A stretch of 64,000 nt of DNA from Rhizobium leguminosarum bv. trifolii WSM2297 (GCF_000271845.1 NZ_JH719392.1:486945-550944), one strand, 5' to 3'. Counted from the first letter of the stretch, positions 25,898-35,538 are shown. The notes: generated by a model from the letters alone, not told the origin. A program made the numbers and translations.

Positions 25898-27841
25898 CTA
25901 TTCGCGACGCCATTCGACGCGGCGGTTCAGCGCATCGACATCGTCTTCGGTGAGGTTTTCGGTTGCCGTCACATCCACCGGCTCGGAGGCGCCGCGGCCT
26001 TCGGCATCGATCGTTGCGTCGATGCCGTGGCTCTTCAGGAAGTCGGCGACGGCCTGGGCGCGGCGCTCGGAAAGCTTCTGATTGTAATCGTCACCGCCGC
26101 GGCGGTCGGTATGGCCGACGAGGATGACGCGGCCGGGCTTCTGCTCCTTCAGCGCCTCCAGCAGTTCCTGAGCGGCCTCGGTGCCAATCGCGGTGAAGCT
26201 CGATTTGTTGAAGTCGAAGGTGATCGGCACGGGAATGGAGACCGGCACGATGCCGCGGACATTTTCGGAATAGATGCCGCCAAGCACGCCGCTGCGGTGA
26301 TCCTTCTCGGCCGGCACGAAGCTGCCCTGCGGGTTGTCGCTGGTCGGATTGGCGGCGAGGATGCGGGCCTGGGCGGCGCGCTGGATAAGATCGGAAATCG
26401 TATCGGCCGGCGGCGCCTTCGGCGTGCGGGTCTCGTTCTTGATGATCTCGATCGCCTGCTGGTAATCGGCAGCGGCATCGGCAAAGCGGCGGGCGGAGAA
26501 ATAGATCTCGCCGAGCGTGGCGGAGGCCTGCCAGAGCACCTGCGGACTGTCGGCGGCAACCAGCAGCGGCTCGTAATCGGCAACCGGCTGATTGGTAGCC
26601 ATCATTTCCTGGGCGGCGGAAAGCCTAAGCGCTGCGACGCGGCGCTGGGCATTCACCTGAAACTGGCCGCATTCGGCGCTGACGGCGATCGCATCGGCCT
26701 CAGACGCAGCAGCCGTGATATCCTTGGCGGCAACGGCTGTGTTCAGTTTGTCGAGAAGGGCGGTGCAGGCAGGCGTATCGGCGTTCGCCACCTCGATCTC
26801 ATCGCCTTCGCCGGCCTGGCTGGGCTCTGCCGAACGGCCGAGGTTGAGCTGCGGCATCTTGATGCTGAAACCGCCGGGCAGCTTGAATTGCGGCATCTTG
26901 AGCTGCGGCATCGGCAGCTTCGGCATTTTCGTCTGGGATGACTGGGCCGGCTGCTTATACTGGCTCGGCCGGGTGGATGCGGTGGTGTCGGCCGGGCCGA
27001 TCAGCTGCAGCTCGTCGGCGGCAAGCTCCTGGCCGGGCGCCAGATTGGTGACGATCTTGTATTTCTTCGGCGGCTGCGTCGTCACCTGCTCCACAGGCTT
27101 CGGCGCGACTTTTTTCGGCGCGGTTGGCTTCGGCTTTTCCACCACCGTTTCCGGTGTCTTGGCGACCTCGGGTTTGATCACCGGCTTCGGCGCGGCCGCA
27201 GGTTTCGGCGGCTTTGCCGCCTGTTCGACCGGTGCGGGTTTTGCGGCGGGTGCGGCAGCGATGGGCGGGGTTGTTGCGGGCGGGAGGGCAGCCGGACTGT
27301 CGACCGTCGTCAGCATCAGCGTCTTGCTGCTGATCTTGGTGCCAAGGCTGCGGGCTTCTTCAAGGCTGCGGGAAACGGCATCCATGCCGCCGTCGATCGA
27401 GCGGAACATGCCACTGCCGCTGCCGCCGAGATCGGCGAAGATATTGAGCGGCTTGGAGGAATAGAAGACCTTGATCTGCTCCTGTCCCACAGGGCCGGAG
27501 ACCTGCAGCCGCGCGCCGCTGGCCGGATCCGGCACCTGCACGCGCTTGCCGGCGGCAACCAGGGCGTCGGTCTGGTACTTGTTCGGGAAAAGTTTGACGA
27601 CGGAACCGTTCGGCGAAACGTTCAGAACCGTGACATAGGAATTCTCGCTCGACTGGATAAAGAGGCCGACAACTTCGCCGATGGCGTATTTGGCCTCGGC
27701 GCGATCGAAGGTAATGCTGACAGGCCCGGTTTGGGCCGGCGCTTCGGTCAGTGTGCGTTCGTTCTGCGCCTCGACGGCGGGAACCACCGCAAAGAACGAG
27801 AGAAAGGTGGCTGCGGCTAGGATGGCTTTGCGGTTCGGCAT
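25898..27841 (-). CDS. OmpA-family protein with N-terminal DUF4384 and Pro-rich repeats
   Basis: A protein of about 647 residues with a signal peptide (MPNRKAILAAATFLSFFAVV). DUF4384-like sequence (YVTVLNVSPNGSVVKLFPNK) lies in the first 150 residues, followed by a long Pro/Lys/Ala-rich segment and a short repeat of MPQLKMPQFKLPG type near residue 325. A helical TPR-like part comes next, and the C-terminus is an OmpA peptidoglycan-binding domain (ITFDFNKSSF, then VGHTDRRGGDDYNQKLSERR). GAGGAGG precedes the ATG. It lies 22 bases upstream of the caspase gene and probably anchors the system to the cell wall. Confidence 0.9.
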   Translation of the reverse strand: MPNRKAILAAATFLSFFAVVPAVEAQNERTLTEAPAQTGPVSITFDRAEAKYAIGEVVGLFIQSSENSYVTVLNVSPNGSVVKLFPNKYQTDALVAAGKRVQVPDPASGARLQVSGPVGQEQIKVFYSSKPLNIFADLGGSGSGMFRSIDGGMDAVSRSLEEARSLGTKISSKTLMLTTVDSPAALPPATTPPIAAAPAAKPAPVEQAAKPPKPAAAPKPVIKPEVAKTPETVVEKPKPTAPKKVAPKPVEQVTTQPPKKYKIVTNLAPGQELAADELQLIGPADTTASTRPSQYKQPAQSSQTKMPKLPMPQLKMPQFKLPGGFSIKMPQLNLGRSAEPSQAGEGDEIEVANADTPACTALLDKLNTAVAAKDITAAASEADAIAVSAECGQFQVNAQRRVAALRLSAAQEMMATNQPVADYEPLLVAADSPQVLWQASATLGEIYFSARRFADAAADYQQAIEIIKNETRTPKAPPADTISDLIQRAAQARILAANPTSDNPQGSFVPAEKDHRSGVLGGIYSENVRGIVPVSIPVPITFDFNKSSFTAIGTEAAQELLEALKEQKPGRVILVGHTDRRGGDDYNQKLSERRAQAVADFLKSHGIDATIDAEGRGASEPVDVTATENLTEDDVDALNRRVEWRRE

Positions 27842-28054
27842 TGGAAAACCTCCTCTTTCGAACAATCTCACACTGTGTCGAAGTTGAGAATAGCACTGAC
27901 CGGCGAAATTGGGATGGCTTTGCCTGTCTTGCTTGAGGGAGGGTTACAAATTATTTGGAGCCTGGAAGAAACCGTCCCGGAAAAGACGCGCGCAAGACTC
28001 AGGATCGGCAATATCGGCCGTCCGATCTAGTCCTTTTTAACTTTGGAGCGCTGC

Positions 28055-28432
28055 TTAGTTCTTGGGTTTCTGCCCGGCTGATTTCAAAATCGAGATCAGG
28101 TCGCTCATGCCCTCGGGCGAGGAATTGTAGAGCCAGAGAATATCCGGATTGTCGACGGTGAATTCGTGGCCGGGTGCAGCACCCATGTCGCGCCCCGGCG
28201 AGGTCGTTTCCGGCAGCTTGGTTTCGCCGGGTGTCAACCCCTTGGCGCGTTCATGGTCGGCGATGATCGCAGTCGCCGCGGCAAAGGCCTTTTCGTCATG
28301 CTGGCGTAGGGTGGCAAGCGCGGGGTTGCGTGACGCCAGCGCATCCTCGGCCGGGCCGGAATGGGCAAGCTCAGGCATCTCCAAGACCATGAGAAGGCCG
28401 ATCGACAGGGTTATGAGCCGGGATTTCGTCAT
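28055..28432 (-). CDS. small exported protein of unknown function
   Basis: A protein of about 125 residues beginning with a hydrophobic signal (MTKSRLITLSIGLLMVLEMP). The mature part is charged and Pro-rich, and ends with DILWLYNSSPEGMSDLISIL. I recognise no family. The start at 28432 is chosen for the signal sequence; the ribosome site is weak. It lies upstream of and in the same direction as the OmpA-caspase run, across about 210 bases. Confidence 0.55.
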   Translation of the reverse strand: MTKSRLITLSIGLLMVLEMPELAHSGPAEDALASRNPALATLRQHDEKAFAAATAIIADHERAKGLTPGETKLPETTSPGRDMGAAPGHEFTVDNPDILWLYNSSPEGMSDLISILKSAGQKPKN

Positions 28433-28595
28433 CGTGGTCACATCCGTCTTAGAGGCGCCATTGCGCGCGACAAGCGTCCCGACAATAGGCAGAGGCCGGA
28501 AAGATGGCAACGGCGCTCGGTGGCAATCGGTTGGGAGGGTCGAAATCGGCTGGCCGCGAGCGCATCGGCCGGAAAATCGGGTCGCGGCGCTGCGG

Positions 28596-29186
28596 TCAGA
28601 GGATCTTCTGTTGCTGCAGGTTGAGGCGGAGATCGCGCAGCATCTCGCCGAAGATCTCCTCGATCATTCCCGTCGACCAGACGACCATGGTGCCGTAGGG
28701 CGAGCGCTTGCGCTGCATGAAGCCCGCCGTCTCGAAATCGATCAGCGTCTTGCGGCAGGTCTCGCTCGACATCACCGCCACCAGGAAGCGGGCAAGATTG
28801 GACTGGTCGATCGCGCCTGCCTTCTCCGCCCAGTTCTGGATCAGCCGCGGCTTGGTGTCGGCGGTGAACATCGAGGCGAGTGCGCGATCCTGCGACAGCC
28901 CCAAGCGCTGCAGCTTGGCCGGATCGCGGGTGAGCGAAACCACGTAATCATTGTGAAGATCGGCGAAACGCTCGATATCCGCAGCCGTACTGATACCGAA
29001 GACCTTCATCGAATAGAGGAATTCCGCCATCAGATAAGTCGGCTCCGAGCGCAGCTGCGCCAAGTGCTTGTCGTCCTTGCTGGCGGAAGCCGCGCAGACG
29101 CGATCGGAGAAGCCTATTCTCGCGGCGCGAACCTGCTCCAGCAGGCTGATATCGAGCGCCAGTTCGTCACCGTTCCATTCCAGCAT
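28596..29186 (-). CDS. hypothetical protein
   Basis: A cytosolic-looking protein of about 196 residues without signal or membrane segments, mostly helical (for example TYLMAEFLYSMKVFGIST and MIEEIFGEMLRDLRLNLQQQ). I do not recognise a family. I chose the second ATG (29186) because AGGGA then lies at the right distance. It is divergent from the NlpC/P60 gene across about 150 bases holding a palindrome. By position it belongs to the protease cluster. Confidence 0.6.
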   Translation of the reverse strand: MLEWNGDELALDISLLEQVRAARIGFSDRVCAASASKDDKHLAQLRSEPTYLMAEFLYSMKVFGISTAADIERFADLHNDYVVSLTRDPAKLQRLGLSQDRALASMFTADTKPRLIQNWAEKAGAIDQSNLARFLVAVMSSETCRKTLIDFETAGFMQRKRSPYGTMVVWSTGMIEEIFGEMLRDLRLNLQQQKIL

Positions 29187-29304
29187 AAGCATTCCCTGCC
29201 AGTAAATCTTTGCTGCGATGATCTTGTACTATTGCCGGCGCCGATCTCCAAATCGTTTGGAAAGCAACAGCTTGCTGACAAGGCACATCTGTCCTACCAT
29301 TTTA

Positions 29305-29322
29305 AAGACTTGACGGTCTTTT
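29305..29322. promoter_or_regulatory. operator-like palindrome
   Basis: AAAGAC, a 6-base spacer, then GTCTTT, immediately upstream of the NlpC/P60 ribosome site and between divergent genes. The position suits a repressor site or a leader hairpin. No cognate regulator is evident. Confidence 0.35.
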
Positions 29323-29335
29323 GGGGGTCGAGGCA

Positions 29336-30940
29336 ATGCGTGGTTTAGCGTCGCATGTTCTGATTGCCGCGGCACTTGCGGTTGCTTGGCCGGTTTTTGC
29401 CAAAGACACTGTGATGATCGAGCTTCCGGGCGGCGACGGCGGGCGTTCGGTCGGCATCATTTCCGCCAATGAGGAAGTCGAGGCATCCGGTCCGGCGGCG
29501 ATCACCGTCGGCGACGACGGCACCATCTATATTCTCGACCAGAATAACGGCCGCGTGCTCGCTATCGATGCCGAACGCTCGCAAGCCGAGCCCGAGATCC
29601 TGCCACTGCCGGAGAATGCGACGCCGGAGGATTTGGCGGTCGTCCATAACGAGCTCTACCTGTGGTCGGATGGTGTCGTGCCGCTCGAGCGTTCCACCGA
29701 GGCCGACGGCCGGTCGCAGACGCTGCGCGCCGTCGACGGCGGCGATGCCGACGATTATACCCGCTCGGTGTTCGCCTCGATGGGCTCGGTGCCGCCGGGG
29801 CCGCTGAACAGCATCGTCGACGAGATCGGCCGCAGCACCAGCCGGCCCGCGGCCCGCCCGCCGGTCATTCAATATGTGCCGAGCCGCGGGCTCGGCGATA
29901 TCGTTGCCGAGGTCTCGGCTGCAAATGACAAGGCGGAGATCCTGCTGCGGCGCAGCAGCTCGGAAGAGAATTTCCTGTCGCTGCCGCTCACCGCAGAGGG
30001 TCGCATCGGCACCGTCGAACTTCTCGACATCGACACGACGGGCCGGCCCTATGCGCTGGTCGAACTGGTGCCGGCCGACCGGCCCGAGCGCACCGGCATG
30101 CTGGTGGTGCGCTTCACCCCGAACGGGGCGATGGACCGGGTCTACGACCTGCCGATTGATTCGGGCACGGTCTTCTCCAGGCGTTTCGTGGCGATCGGCC
30201 CGCGCGGCGACGTGCTTTATTTACGATCTCAGGAAAGCCGGTCCCAGGTGCTGCGGCTCGACGGCCGGGACCCCGGCCGTAAATTGGCCGTCGCGCTTCC
30301 GGCAAAACAGCTGAATGCCGGCAAACCCGGCAAGATGCCGAAGGTGGCGATCGTGCCGAAGTCGCGCGGCGACGTCATCGAGCGGGCGATCGGCTTCGAG
30401 ACACTGAACTGGCTGGTGACGCCGGCTGCCTATGGCGGGGATCCGGGGCCCGGCTGCGTCAACATGAACCGGCTGCGCCGGCCGATCTATCTGATCGGCA
30501 AGCGCGGCCAGACGGTGAAGGGCGTTCCCTATTGCTGGGGCTGCAAGACGCCGCTCGAGAATTTCATCGGCGGCGTCGAAAAGGGCCAGACCGCCGGCAA
30601 TGTCTGCACCAAGAGCGCGCCGCAATCCAATATCCTCGGCGTCGATTGCTCCGGTTTCGTCAGCGACGCCTGGGGCCTGAAGATGCACGTGTCGACGCGC
30701 GCCATTCCCGGCATCACCAAACGCCTCTCCGACCCCTGGTCGCTGCGGCCGGGCGACGCGCTGAACAAGCCGGGCTCGCATGTGCTCTTGTTCATGCGCT
30801 TCACCGACGACCGCAAGGTCGAGGTGATGGAGGCCTCGCCGAACGCCTGCAAGGGTCGCGTCTGTCGCAACACCTATTCGCTCGGCAGCCTGCTGATGCG
30901 CGGCTACCAACCGGTGCGCTTCAAGGGGCTGGATGGTTGA
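29336..30940 (+). CDS. secreted protein with beta-propeller-like region and C-terminal NlpC/P60-type domain
   Basis: A protein of 534 residues with a signal peptide (MRGLASHVLIAAALAVAWPV). The first 350 residues carry repeated blade-like stretches (AITVGDDGTIYILDQNNGRV, RFVAIGPRGDVLYL). The C-terminal part has an NlpC/P60-like active site: Cys in GVDCSGFVSDAWGL and His in PGSHVLLFMRF, preceded by a Cys-rich segment (CWGCKTPLEN). It is probably a periplasmic cell-wall endopeptidase or amidase. Transcription is opposite to most of the cluster; it converges with the ICMT-like gene 52 bases away. Confidence 0.75.
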   Translation: MRGLASHVLIAAALAVAWPVFAKDTVMIELPGGDGGRSVGIISANEEVEASGPAAITVGDDGTIYILDQNNGRVLAIDAERSQAEPEILPLPENATPEDLAVVHNELYLWSDGVVPLERSTEADGRSQTLRAVDGGDADDYTRSVFASMGSVPPGPLNSIVDEIGRSTSRPAARPPVIQYVPSRGLGDIVAEVSAANDKAEILLRRSSSEENFLSLPLTAEGRIGTVELLDIDTTGRPYALVELVPADRPERTGMLVVRFTPNGAMDRVYDLPIDSGTVFSRRFVAIGPRGDVLYLRSQESRSQVLRLDGRDPGRKLAVALPAKQLNAGKPGKMPKVAIVPKSRGDVIERAIGFETLNWLVTPAAYGGDPGPGCVNMNRLRRPIYLIGKRGQTVKGVPYCWGCKTPLENFIGGVEKGQTAGNVCTKSAPQSNILGVDCSGFVSDAWGLKMHVSTRAIPGITKRLSDPWSLRPGDALNKPGSHVLLFMRFTDDRKVEVMEASPNACKGRVCRNTYSLGSLLMRGYQPVRFKGLDG

Positions 30941-30992
30941 GCGGCCGTGGGCTGACGAGCCATTCAGTGTTACCGCGTCCTTTGCGCGTCTT

Positions 30993-32276
30993 TCAGGCGC
31001 GCGGCGCTGTCGGCGCCAGGCGCCGCTTCGCCATCGCCAAAAGCCCGTGCGCCGCGACGCTCTCGGCATAGTCCCGATAGGCGGGATCCCGGCTCAGCAT
31101 GCGCTCTTCGGCGCGTGCGCGCATGAGGTAGATGAGGCTGACGATCGCCAGCATGCCGGCCCGCGCAAGGCCTTCGGCAAGACCGCTGGCGATAAAGCTC
31201 GGAGCCGCAAACAGCCACCAGGCAATGTTCTTCGAGACATAGGCTGGATGTTTGATGAAGCGGTAGGGGCCTGTGGTGATGATGCCGCGATGGGTCAGGT
31301 TGGAAAATCGCGGCCCGAAGGCGGCGGTGGCCCAGACATAGATCAGGGCGCAAAACAGCATCGCCACGCTCCACAATATGAAGAGAGCCGAGCCTTCCCG
31401 GATCATCGTATCCCAGCCCGGCCCTTCGCCATAGGGCACGAAGGCATGTGAAATCGCAGGGAAGAACGGCTCATAGCAGACGAGGCAGACGAGCCAGCCG
31501 AGCGCTGTCGTCTCCGTCGCCCTGACATGCCATCCGAAAAGCTTGAACGTGGCGATGTAGCCCCCGGCCGCAAGCACGAGGTCAAGAAGAAAGACAAGCC
31601 GCATCAGGCCTTCGAACCAGGCGGTCGAGAGCGGTGCAAACACCCATGCGGGCTTATCGACGAGTTCGGAAAGACCCGCCATGCCGCCTGAGAACATCAG
31701 CACGAGAAAGAAACATTTGATCGCGAGCAGGCGCAGCGCAAACAGCACGTCCTCCTCGCGAAAATCCTGCATCAGCACCGCACGGCCGACCTGATTGAGA
31801 TAATCGTCGGGTTCGTCGGCGACCAGATCGGTGACCGCGACGTAGAGAATGGTGGCGATGGCGAGTGCGATGGAAATAGGGATCGTCGTGTGGCTGGCCT
31901 CGACGATCCATTGGACCGCCGACGATTGCGTGAAAAACGGAAACAACGAACAGGCGATGACGACCCCGCCCAAAAGCGCAGCGAGTCCGACGAGCTTCGT
32001 TCCGACGCGGCGCCAAAAGACGGCGGGAGCCTCCCCCCGCCTCTCTCGATATGTCCATGCCCGACGAGCAGCGGATATGCCGTCGGCGACGATCCACGCC
32101 AAGAGAAGGCAGGCGACGGCAAATGCCATGGCCTTGCCGGGTTCAAGCTGCAGATAGGTCGCAAGTACAATGCCAACCAAGGCCCCGATAAGCGTCGCAG
32201 CCTGGATGGTGAGAGGGCTCCCGTTAACGGTATCCCTCTCCTGCTGTCGTGGCACGCGCTCAGCTTCTTCGATCAC
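30993..32276 (-). CDS. polytopic membrane protein with ICMT-like methyltransferase domain
   Basis: A 427-residue protein with about nine hydrophobic segments. The C-terminal third matches isoprenylcysteine methyltransferase / NnrU-type domains: GIITTGPYRFIKHPAYVSKN, and later YLMRARAEERMLSRDPAYRD, which bind S-adenosylmethionine. The N-terminal membrane part is not recognised. The start is a GTG overlapping the stop of the upstream S74 gene (GTGA), so the two are translationally coupled. Bacterial substrates of this family are mostly unknown. Confidence 0.75.
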   Translation of the reverse strand: MIEEAERVPRQQERDTVNGSPLTIQAATLIGALVGIVLATYLQLEPGKAMAFAVACLLLAWIVADGISAARRAWTYRERRGEAPAVFWRRVGTKLVGLAALLGGVVIACSLFPFFTQSSAVQWIVEASHTTIPISIALAIATILYVAVTDLVADEPDDYLNQVGRAVLMQDFREEDVLFALRLLAIKCFFLVLMFSGGMAGLSELVDKPAWVFAPLSTAWFEGLMRLVFLLDLVLAAGGYIATFKLFGWHVRATETTALGWLVCLVCYEPFFPAISHAFVPYGEGPGWDTMIREGSALFILWSVAMLFCALIYVWATAAFGPRFSNLTHRGIITTGPYRFIKHPAYVSKNIAWWLFAAPSFIASGLAEGLARAGMLAIVSLIYLMRARAEERMLSRDPAYRDYAESVAAHGLLAMAKRRLAPTAPRA

Positions 32277-32932
32277 CGGACCGGCTGGACGAAAGGCTGC
32301 GAGAAGACGGGGCGCCGTTTCCGCGCCGCCTGCACCGCGAGCGCAACTGCGGCTTCATCCGTCAGCGGAGATGCATTCTCCAGCAACGAGACCATCGCAA
32401 TATCGAGCTTGTCGTAATCGACCATGTAATAGCCCGATCCAGTATTGATGACCGCCTCAGGTCTGATGGCCAGCAGATCCTGCGCCATCGTGCCGATGAA
32501 CATCGGCCCGCCCCAGATGTAGCGGAAGGCGTAGATGGGTATGCCCTCAGCCGAGGTGCCGAGGCGACGTATATCGGTCTTCAGGCGACGGTCGGACCAA
32601 CCGCCACTGGAACTCGAACTGGAAGAACTGGAGCCGCTGGAACCACTGGAACCCGAGGAACCACCAGAGCCGCCGCCCATTCCACCGGAATCGGAGTTCG
32701 AACCCGAACGGGAGTCATTGCCGGAGCTGGCAAAAACCGGTGTATTGCTCTTCGCGGCCACTTTTCGAACGGTGGGCGTGGTTTTCCTGGCAGGCGTAGC
32801 GTTCCTTGCTGGCTCCTCGCTGGCGAACAGCGTCTTGGCGCCAGGATCAAAGATGCAACTCTGTAGGATTGCGCCTGAGCCCGCGATAAAAGTCGAGCAC
32901 ATTAGAATACGGATGATGAGCTTGCTGTTCAT
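32273..32932 (-). CDS. Ser/Gly-rich protein with peptidase S74 (intramolecular chaperone) domain, possible lipoprotein
   Basis: A protein of about 219 residues. It has an N-terminal signal with a lipobox-like LQSC near residue 27, then a low-complexity Gly/Ser linker (about residues 75-110). The S74 core reads SDRRLKTDIRRLG with the Ser-Asp and Lys seen in auto-cleaving endosialidase-type chaperones, followed by FIGTMAQDLL and VDYDKLDI. Such domains usually end phage tail spikes. A free-standing bacterial surface version is unusual. It overlaps the ICMT-like gene and follows the Sel1-caspase gene after 23 bases. Confidence 0.75.
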   Translation of the reverse strand: MNSKLIIRILMCSTFIAGSGAILQSCIFDPGAKTLFASEEPARNATPARKTTPTVRKVAAKSNTPVFASSGNDSRSGSNSDSGGMGGGSGGSSGSSGSSGSSSSSSSSSGGWSDRRLKTDIRRLGTSAEGIPIYAFRYIWGGPMFIGTMAQDLLAIRPEAVINTGSGYYMVDYDKLDIAMVSLLENASPLTDEAAVALAVQAARKRRPVFSQPFVQPVR

Positions 32933-32955
32933 GTAGGGCGCCCCCGGATCGCCAT

Positions 32956-35538
32956 TTAGAAGAGATCGTACCTCGGATTTCGCTTGACCCACGTCGCCTT
33001 GGCGAGCTGAACGAGCCTGTCATCGAGCGACTTGGTTTTCGGAAGCGCCTTTTTCTCCTGAGCAGTCAGCTCAGCGGCAAAGGTCTCCTCCGCTTTCTTC
33101 TTTGCAGCATTGGGCAAGGTCTTGAGTGCTACCTTTGCCTGGTTCTTGGGATCACCATTGCTCGGCAGGTTGATGGCGGTCGCCAGTGCGAAATAACGGG
33201 CGGCCGTAGCCAGGCCGTCAGCGTCGGCACCATCTTCCTTCGCCAGTAATGCACGGTCCAGCGCGCCCCAATAGTCGCCGCGTTCGGCGCCCATCTCCAG
33301 CCATTTCACTGCTTCGGTCTTGTCCGCGGCAACGCCGACGCCGTCCCGGTACATGCGTCCGAGATTGGTCGGAGCATAGGGCTGACCGCCCTCTGCCGCG
33401 CGCGTGAAAAGTTCAAGCGCTTTCGGAAGGTCCTCCGGAGCGCCCTTTCCAAATCGATAGACGAGGGCAAGATTGTTCAGTGAATAGATGTCGTTGCGCT
33501 GGACGCCGGCCTCGTAGAAGCGAATGCCGCGGTCGGGATCGGCCGGAACGTTGACGCCGTTCAGGAAGATGTAGCCGAGCTCGTTCATAGCATAGGTGTG
33601 GCCGAGATCCGCGGCCTGCAGCATCAGGCGCAATCCCAACTGCTGATCGGCCTTGGTGCCGCGGCCGTAATAGAGGGATTTGCCGTAGCTGTGCAGGGCA
33701 AAGGGGTCGCCCTTGGCCGCACCACCCTTGGCGATCTCGCTTGCCTTGGCCGCATCGCGCGGAACGGAAGCGCCGAACTCGTAAAGGCTCGACAGTTCGT
33801 AGATCGCCCGCACATGCCCGGCATCCATTGCCTTCTTGATTGTCGCAAAAGCCGTCTTGGTGTCGCGATTGGCGAGCTGGGCGCGGCCGAGTTGATAGAC
33901 GAAACGCGCCACCTCAGGATAGTTTTTCATAGCCTCCGTGCAGGCGGGCACGGCGACATCAGGATCGATTTCGTTCGGAAGTTTGCCTGCGGTCACGCCC
34001 TGCAGGTCGAGGGGTGCTGCGGCTGCGGCGTCGCAGGCGTCGAGCACCGGCTTGAAGGTGACGGTCGCCGGCGGCAGATCGTCGTTGGCGGCCTGCAGTG
34101 TCAGAGCAAAAGGCTGGTTCTCGGTACCGATCTGCGGCTCGTAGGAGAGGGCCGGAATATCGGCTGCCTCCAGCACATGGCCGAGCCCGATCACCCGGTC
34201 GCCGGCGCGCAGCGTGCCCTTGTCGGGCAGGGTCGCGACCTTGAAGGTCATTTCCGCGGCCGATGCCGGGACGATCGGCAGGCTGGTCTTGACCGGGCCG
34301 ACGCCGATCGGCGTATCCATGTCGCGCGACAGCGTCTTCAGATAGGCGTCGGCATCGGCAAGCCGCACCTGCTTTTCCTCTTCGAGCTGGGCGAGCTTGG
34401 CGCCGGCATCCGCCGAGACGGTGATGGCGACGACGCCCTGAGTCGCCTGGCCATAGGGATCGCTGACGGTGTAACCGATCAGGCCGACGGTTCCGGCGGT
34501 TACACCGGATGAATCATAGCTCAGCGCCGTCAGCGCCGCGGCGGGCATCTTGTCGCCCTGCGCAACCGGCTTGCCGTCGAAGCTGAGTTTGCCGGTCTGG
34601 GGAAGCTGGGTCAGGGTGACGAGCAGCGCCGAGCCGGTCTCGTCGTGCGGCGGGGAGATCGGCAGCTTGGTGCTGGCAGCGCCCTCCGGCACGCTCACCT
34701 GCTGCATCGACTCGACGCTCGGCGGCGGCGGCGCCGGAATGAAATAGAAGCTGTCCATCAGCGAGGAGTTTTCCCAGGGGACCTGCTTGCCGCCGGTCAT
34801 GGCGATCACGTCGCGGCGCACGTCGGTCAGGACCTGGCGGATTTCCTTGTTGGGTTCGCTGGCGCGTTTGATGAAGGATTCGGAATAGGGGCTGAGCGCC
34901 CCGGTGCCGTCGAGCGCCACCTGGCCCGGTTCGGTTGAGAAGGCGATCAGGCTGCCGAGATCGCTGTCGATGCGCGCAAGCCCGCGGGTGGCGCCGACCG
35001 GCTCCAGCTTTTCCGCCATCCAGAATTTCTGGGCGTTGAAGGGATTGTTGCGGCAGGCGTCGAGGAAGATCAGCTGCACCCGCGAATTCTGCTTGAGATG
35101 ATTGAGGATGAGGTCGAGCGGCATGGTCTGCGTCTCGACGTCATAGGGCGTCTCCAACGTTGCATCGACCGGCACGATGAAATTCTGCCCTCCCACCTGG
35201 ATGCCATGGCCGGAATAATAGATCAGGCCGGCCTCGGCATTGCTGGTCGAACGCAGGAAGCGGCGCACCGTATCCTCGAGCCCGATGCGGTCGACATTGA
35301 CGCCGATCGTCACGTCGAAACCGGCCGCCCGCAGCGTGCTCGCCACCTCTTCGACATCATTGGCGGGATTGGGAAGCGAGGGCAGCGTCTTATAAACCGA
35401 GTTGCCGATGACGAGGGCGACGCGGCGTCCACTCTCACCTTCGCTGATGGCGGCATAGGCCGTGCCGATCGACAGCAGCATTGCCGCTAGGATCAGCAGG
35501 TAAGCGCACAGTCTCTTGACGTCGTGAAACTTGGGCAT
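32956..35538 (-). CDS. exported caspase-like (C14) protease with Sel1-like repeats
   Basis: An 860-residue protein with a signal peptide (residues 10-30). The caspase domain is intact: His-111 in IYYSGHGIQ and Cys-162 in FLDACRNNPF. A middle region of about 250 residues has Ig/cadherin-like strands (GLIGYTVSDPYGQATQGVVA). The C-terminal 300 residues hold Sel1-type TPR repeats (AMNELGYIFLNGVNVPAD, NLALVYRFGKGAPEDLPKAL, NLGRMYRDGVGVAADKTEA). The start has only a weak ribosome site. It heads a three-gene run with the S74 and ICMT-like genes. Probably a periplasmic protease with a protein-binding repeat arm. Confidence 0.9.
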   Translation of the reverse strand: MPKFHDVKRLCAYLLILAAMLLSIGTAYAAISEGESGRRVALVIGNSVYKTLPSLPNPANDVEEVASTLRAAGFDVTIGVNVDRIGLEDTVRRFLRSTSNAEAGLIYYSGHGIQVGGQNFIVPVDATLETPYDVETQTMPLDLILNHLKQNSRVQLIFLDACRNNPFNAQKFWMAEKLEPVGATRGLARIDSDLGSLIAFSTEPGQVALDGTGALSPYSESFIKRASEPNKEIRQVLTDVRRDVIAMTGGKQVPWENSSLMDSFYFIPAPPPPSVESMQQVSVPEGAASTKLPISPPHDETGSALLVTLTQLPQTGKLSFDGKPVAQGDKMPAAALTALSYDSSGVTAGTVGLIGYTVSDPYGQATQGVVAITVSADAGAKLAQLEEEKQVRLADADAYLKTLSRDMDTPIGVGPVKTSLPIVPASAAEMTFKVATLPDKGTLRAGDRVIGLGHVLEAADIPALSYEPQIGTENQPFALTLQAANDDLPPATVTFKPVLDACDAAAAAPLDLQGVTAGKLPNEIDPDVAVPACTEAMKNYPEVARFVYQLGRAQLANRDTKTAFATIKKAMDAGHVRAIYELSSLYEFGASVPRDAAKASEIAKGGAAKGDPFALHSYGKSLYYGRGTKADQQLGLRLMLQAADLGHTYAMNELGYIFLNGVNVPADPDRGIRFYEAGVQRNDIYSLNNLALVYRFGKGAPEDLPKALELFTRAAEGGQPYAPTNLGRMYRDGVGVAADKTEAVKWLEMGAERGDYWGALDRALLAKEDGADADGLATAARYFALATAINLPSNGDPKNQAKVALKTLPNAAKKKAEETFAAELTAQEKKALPKTKSLDDRLVQLAKATWVKRNPRYDLF

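Noticed and set aside
18002..35538. Type VI secretion accessory cluster (kinase/FGE and OmpA genes can belong to T6SS loci)
   Set aside because: None of the core T6SS genes (sheath, Hcp, VgrG, ClpV, membrane complex) is present, and the kinase domain is catalytically dead.
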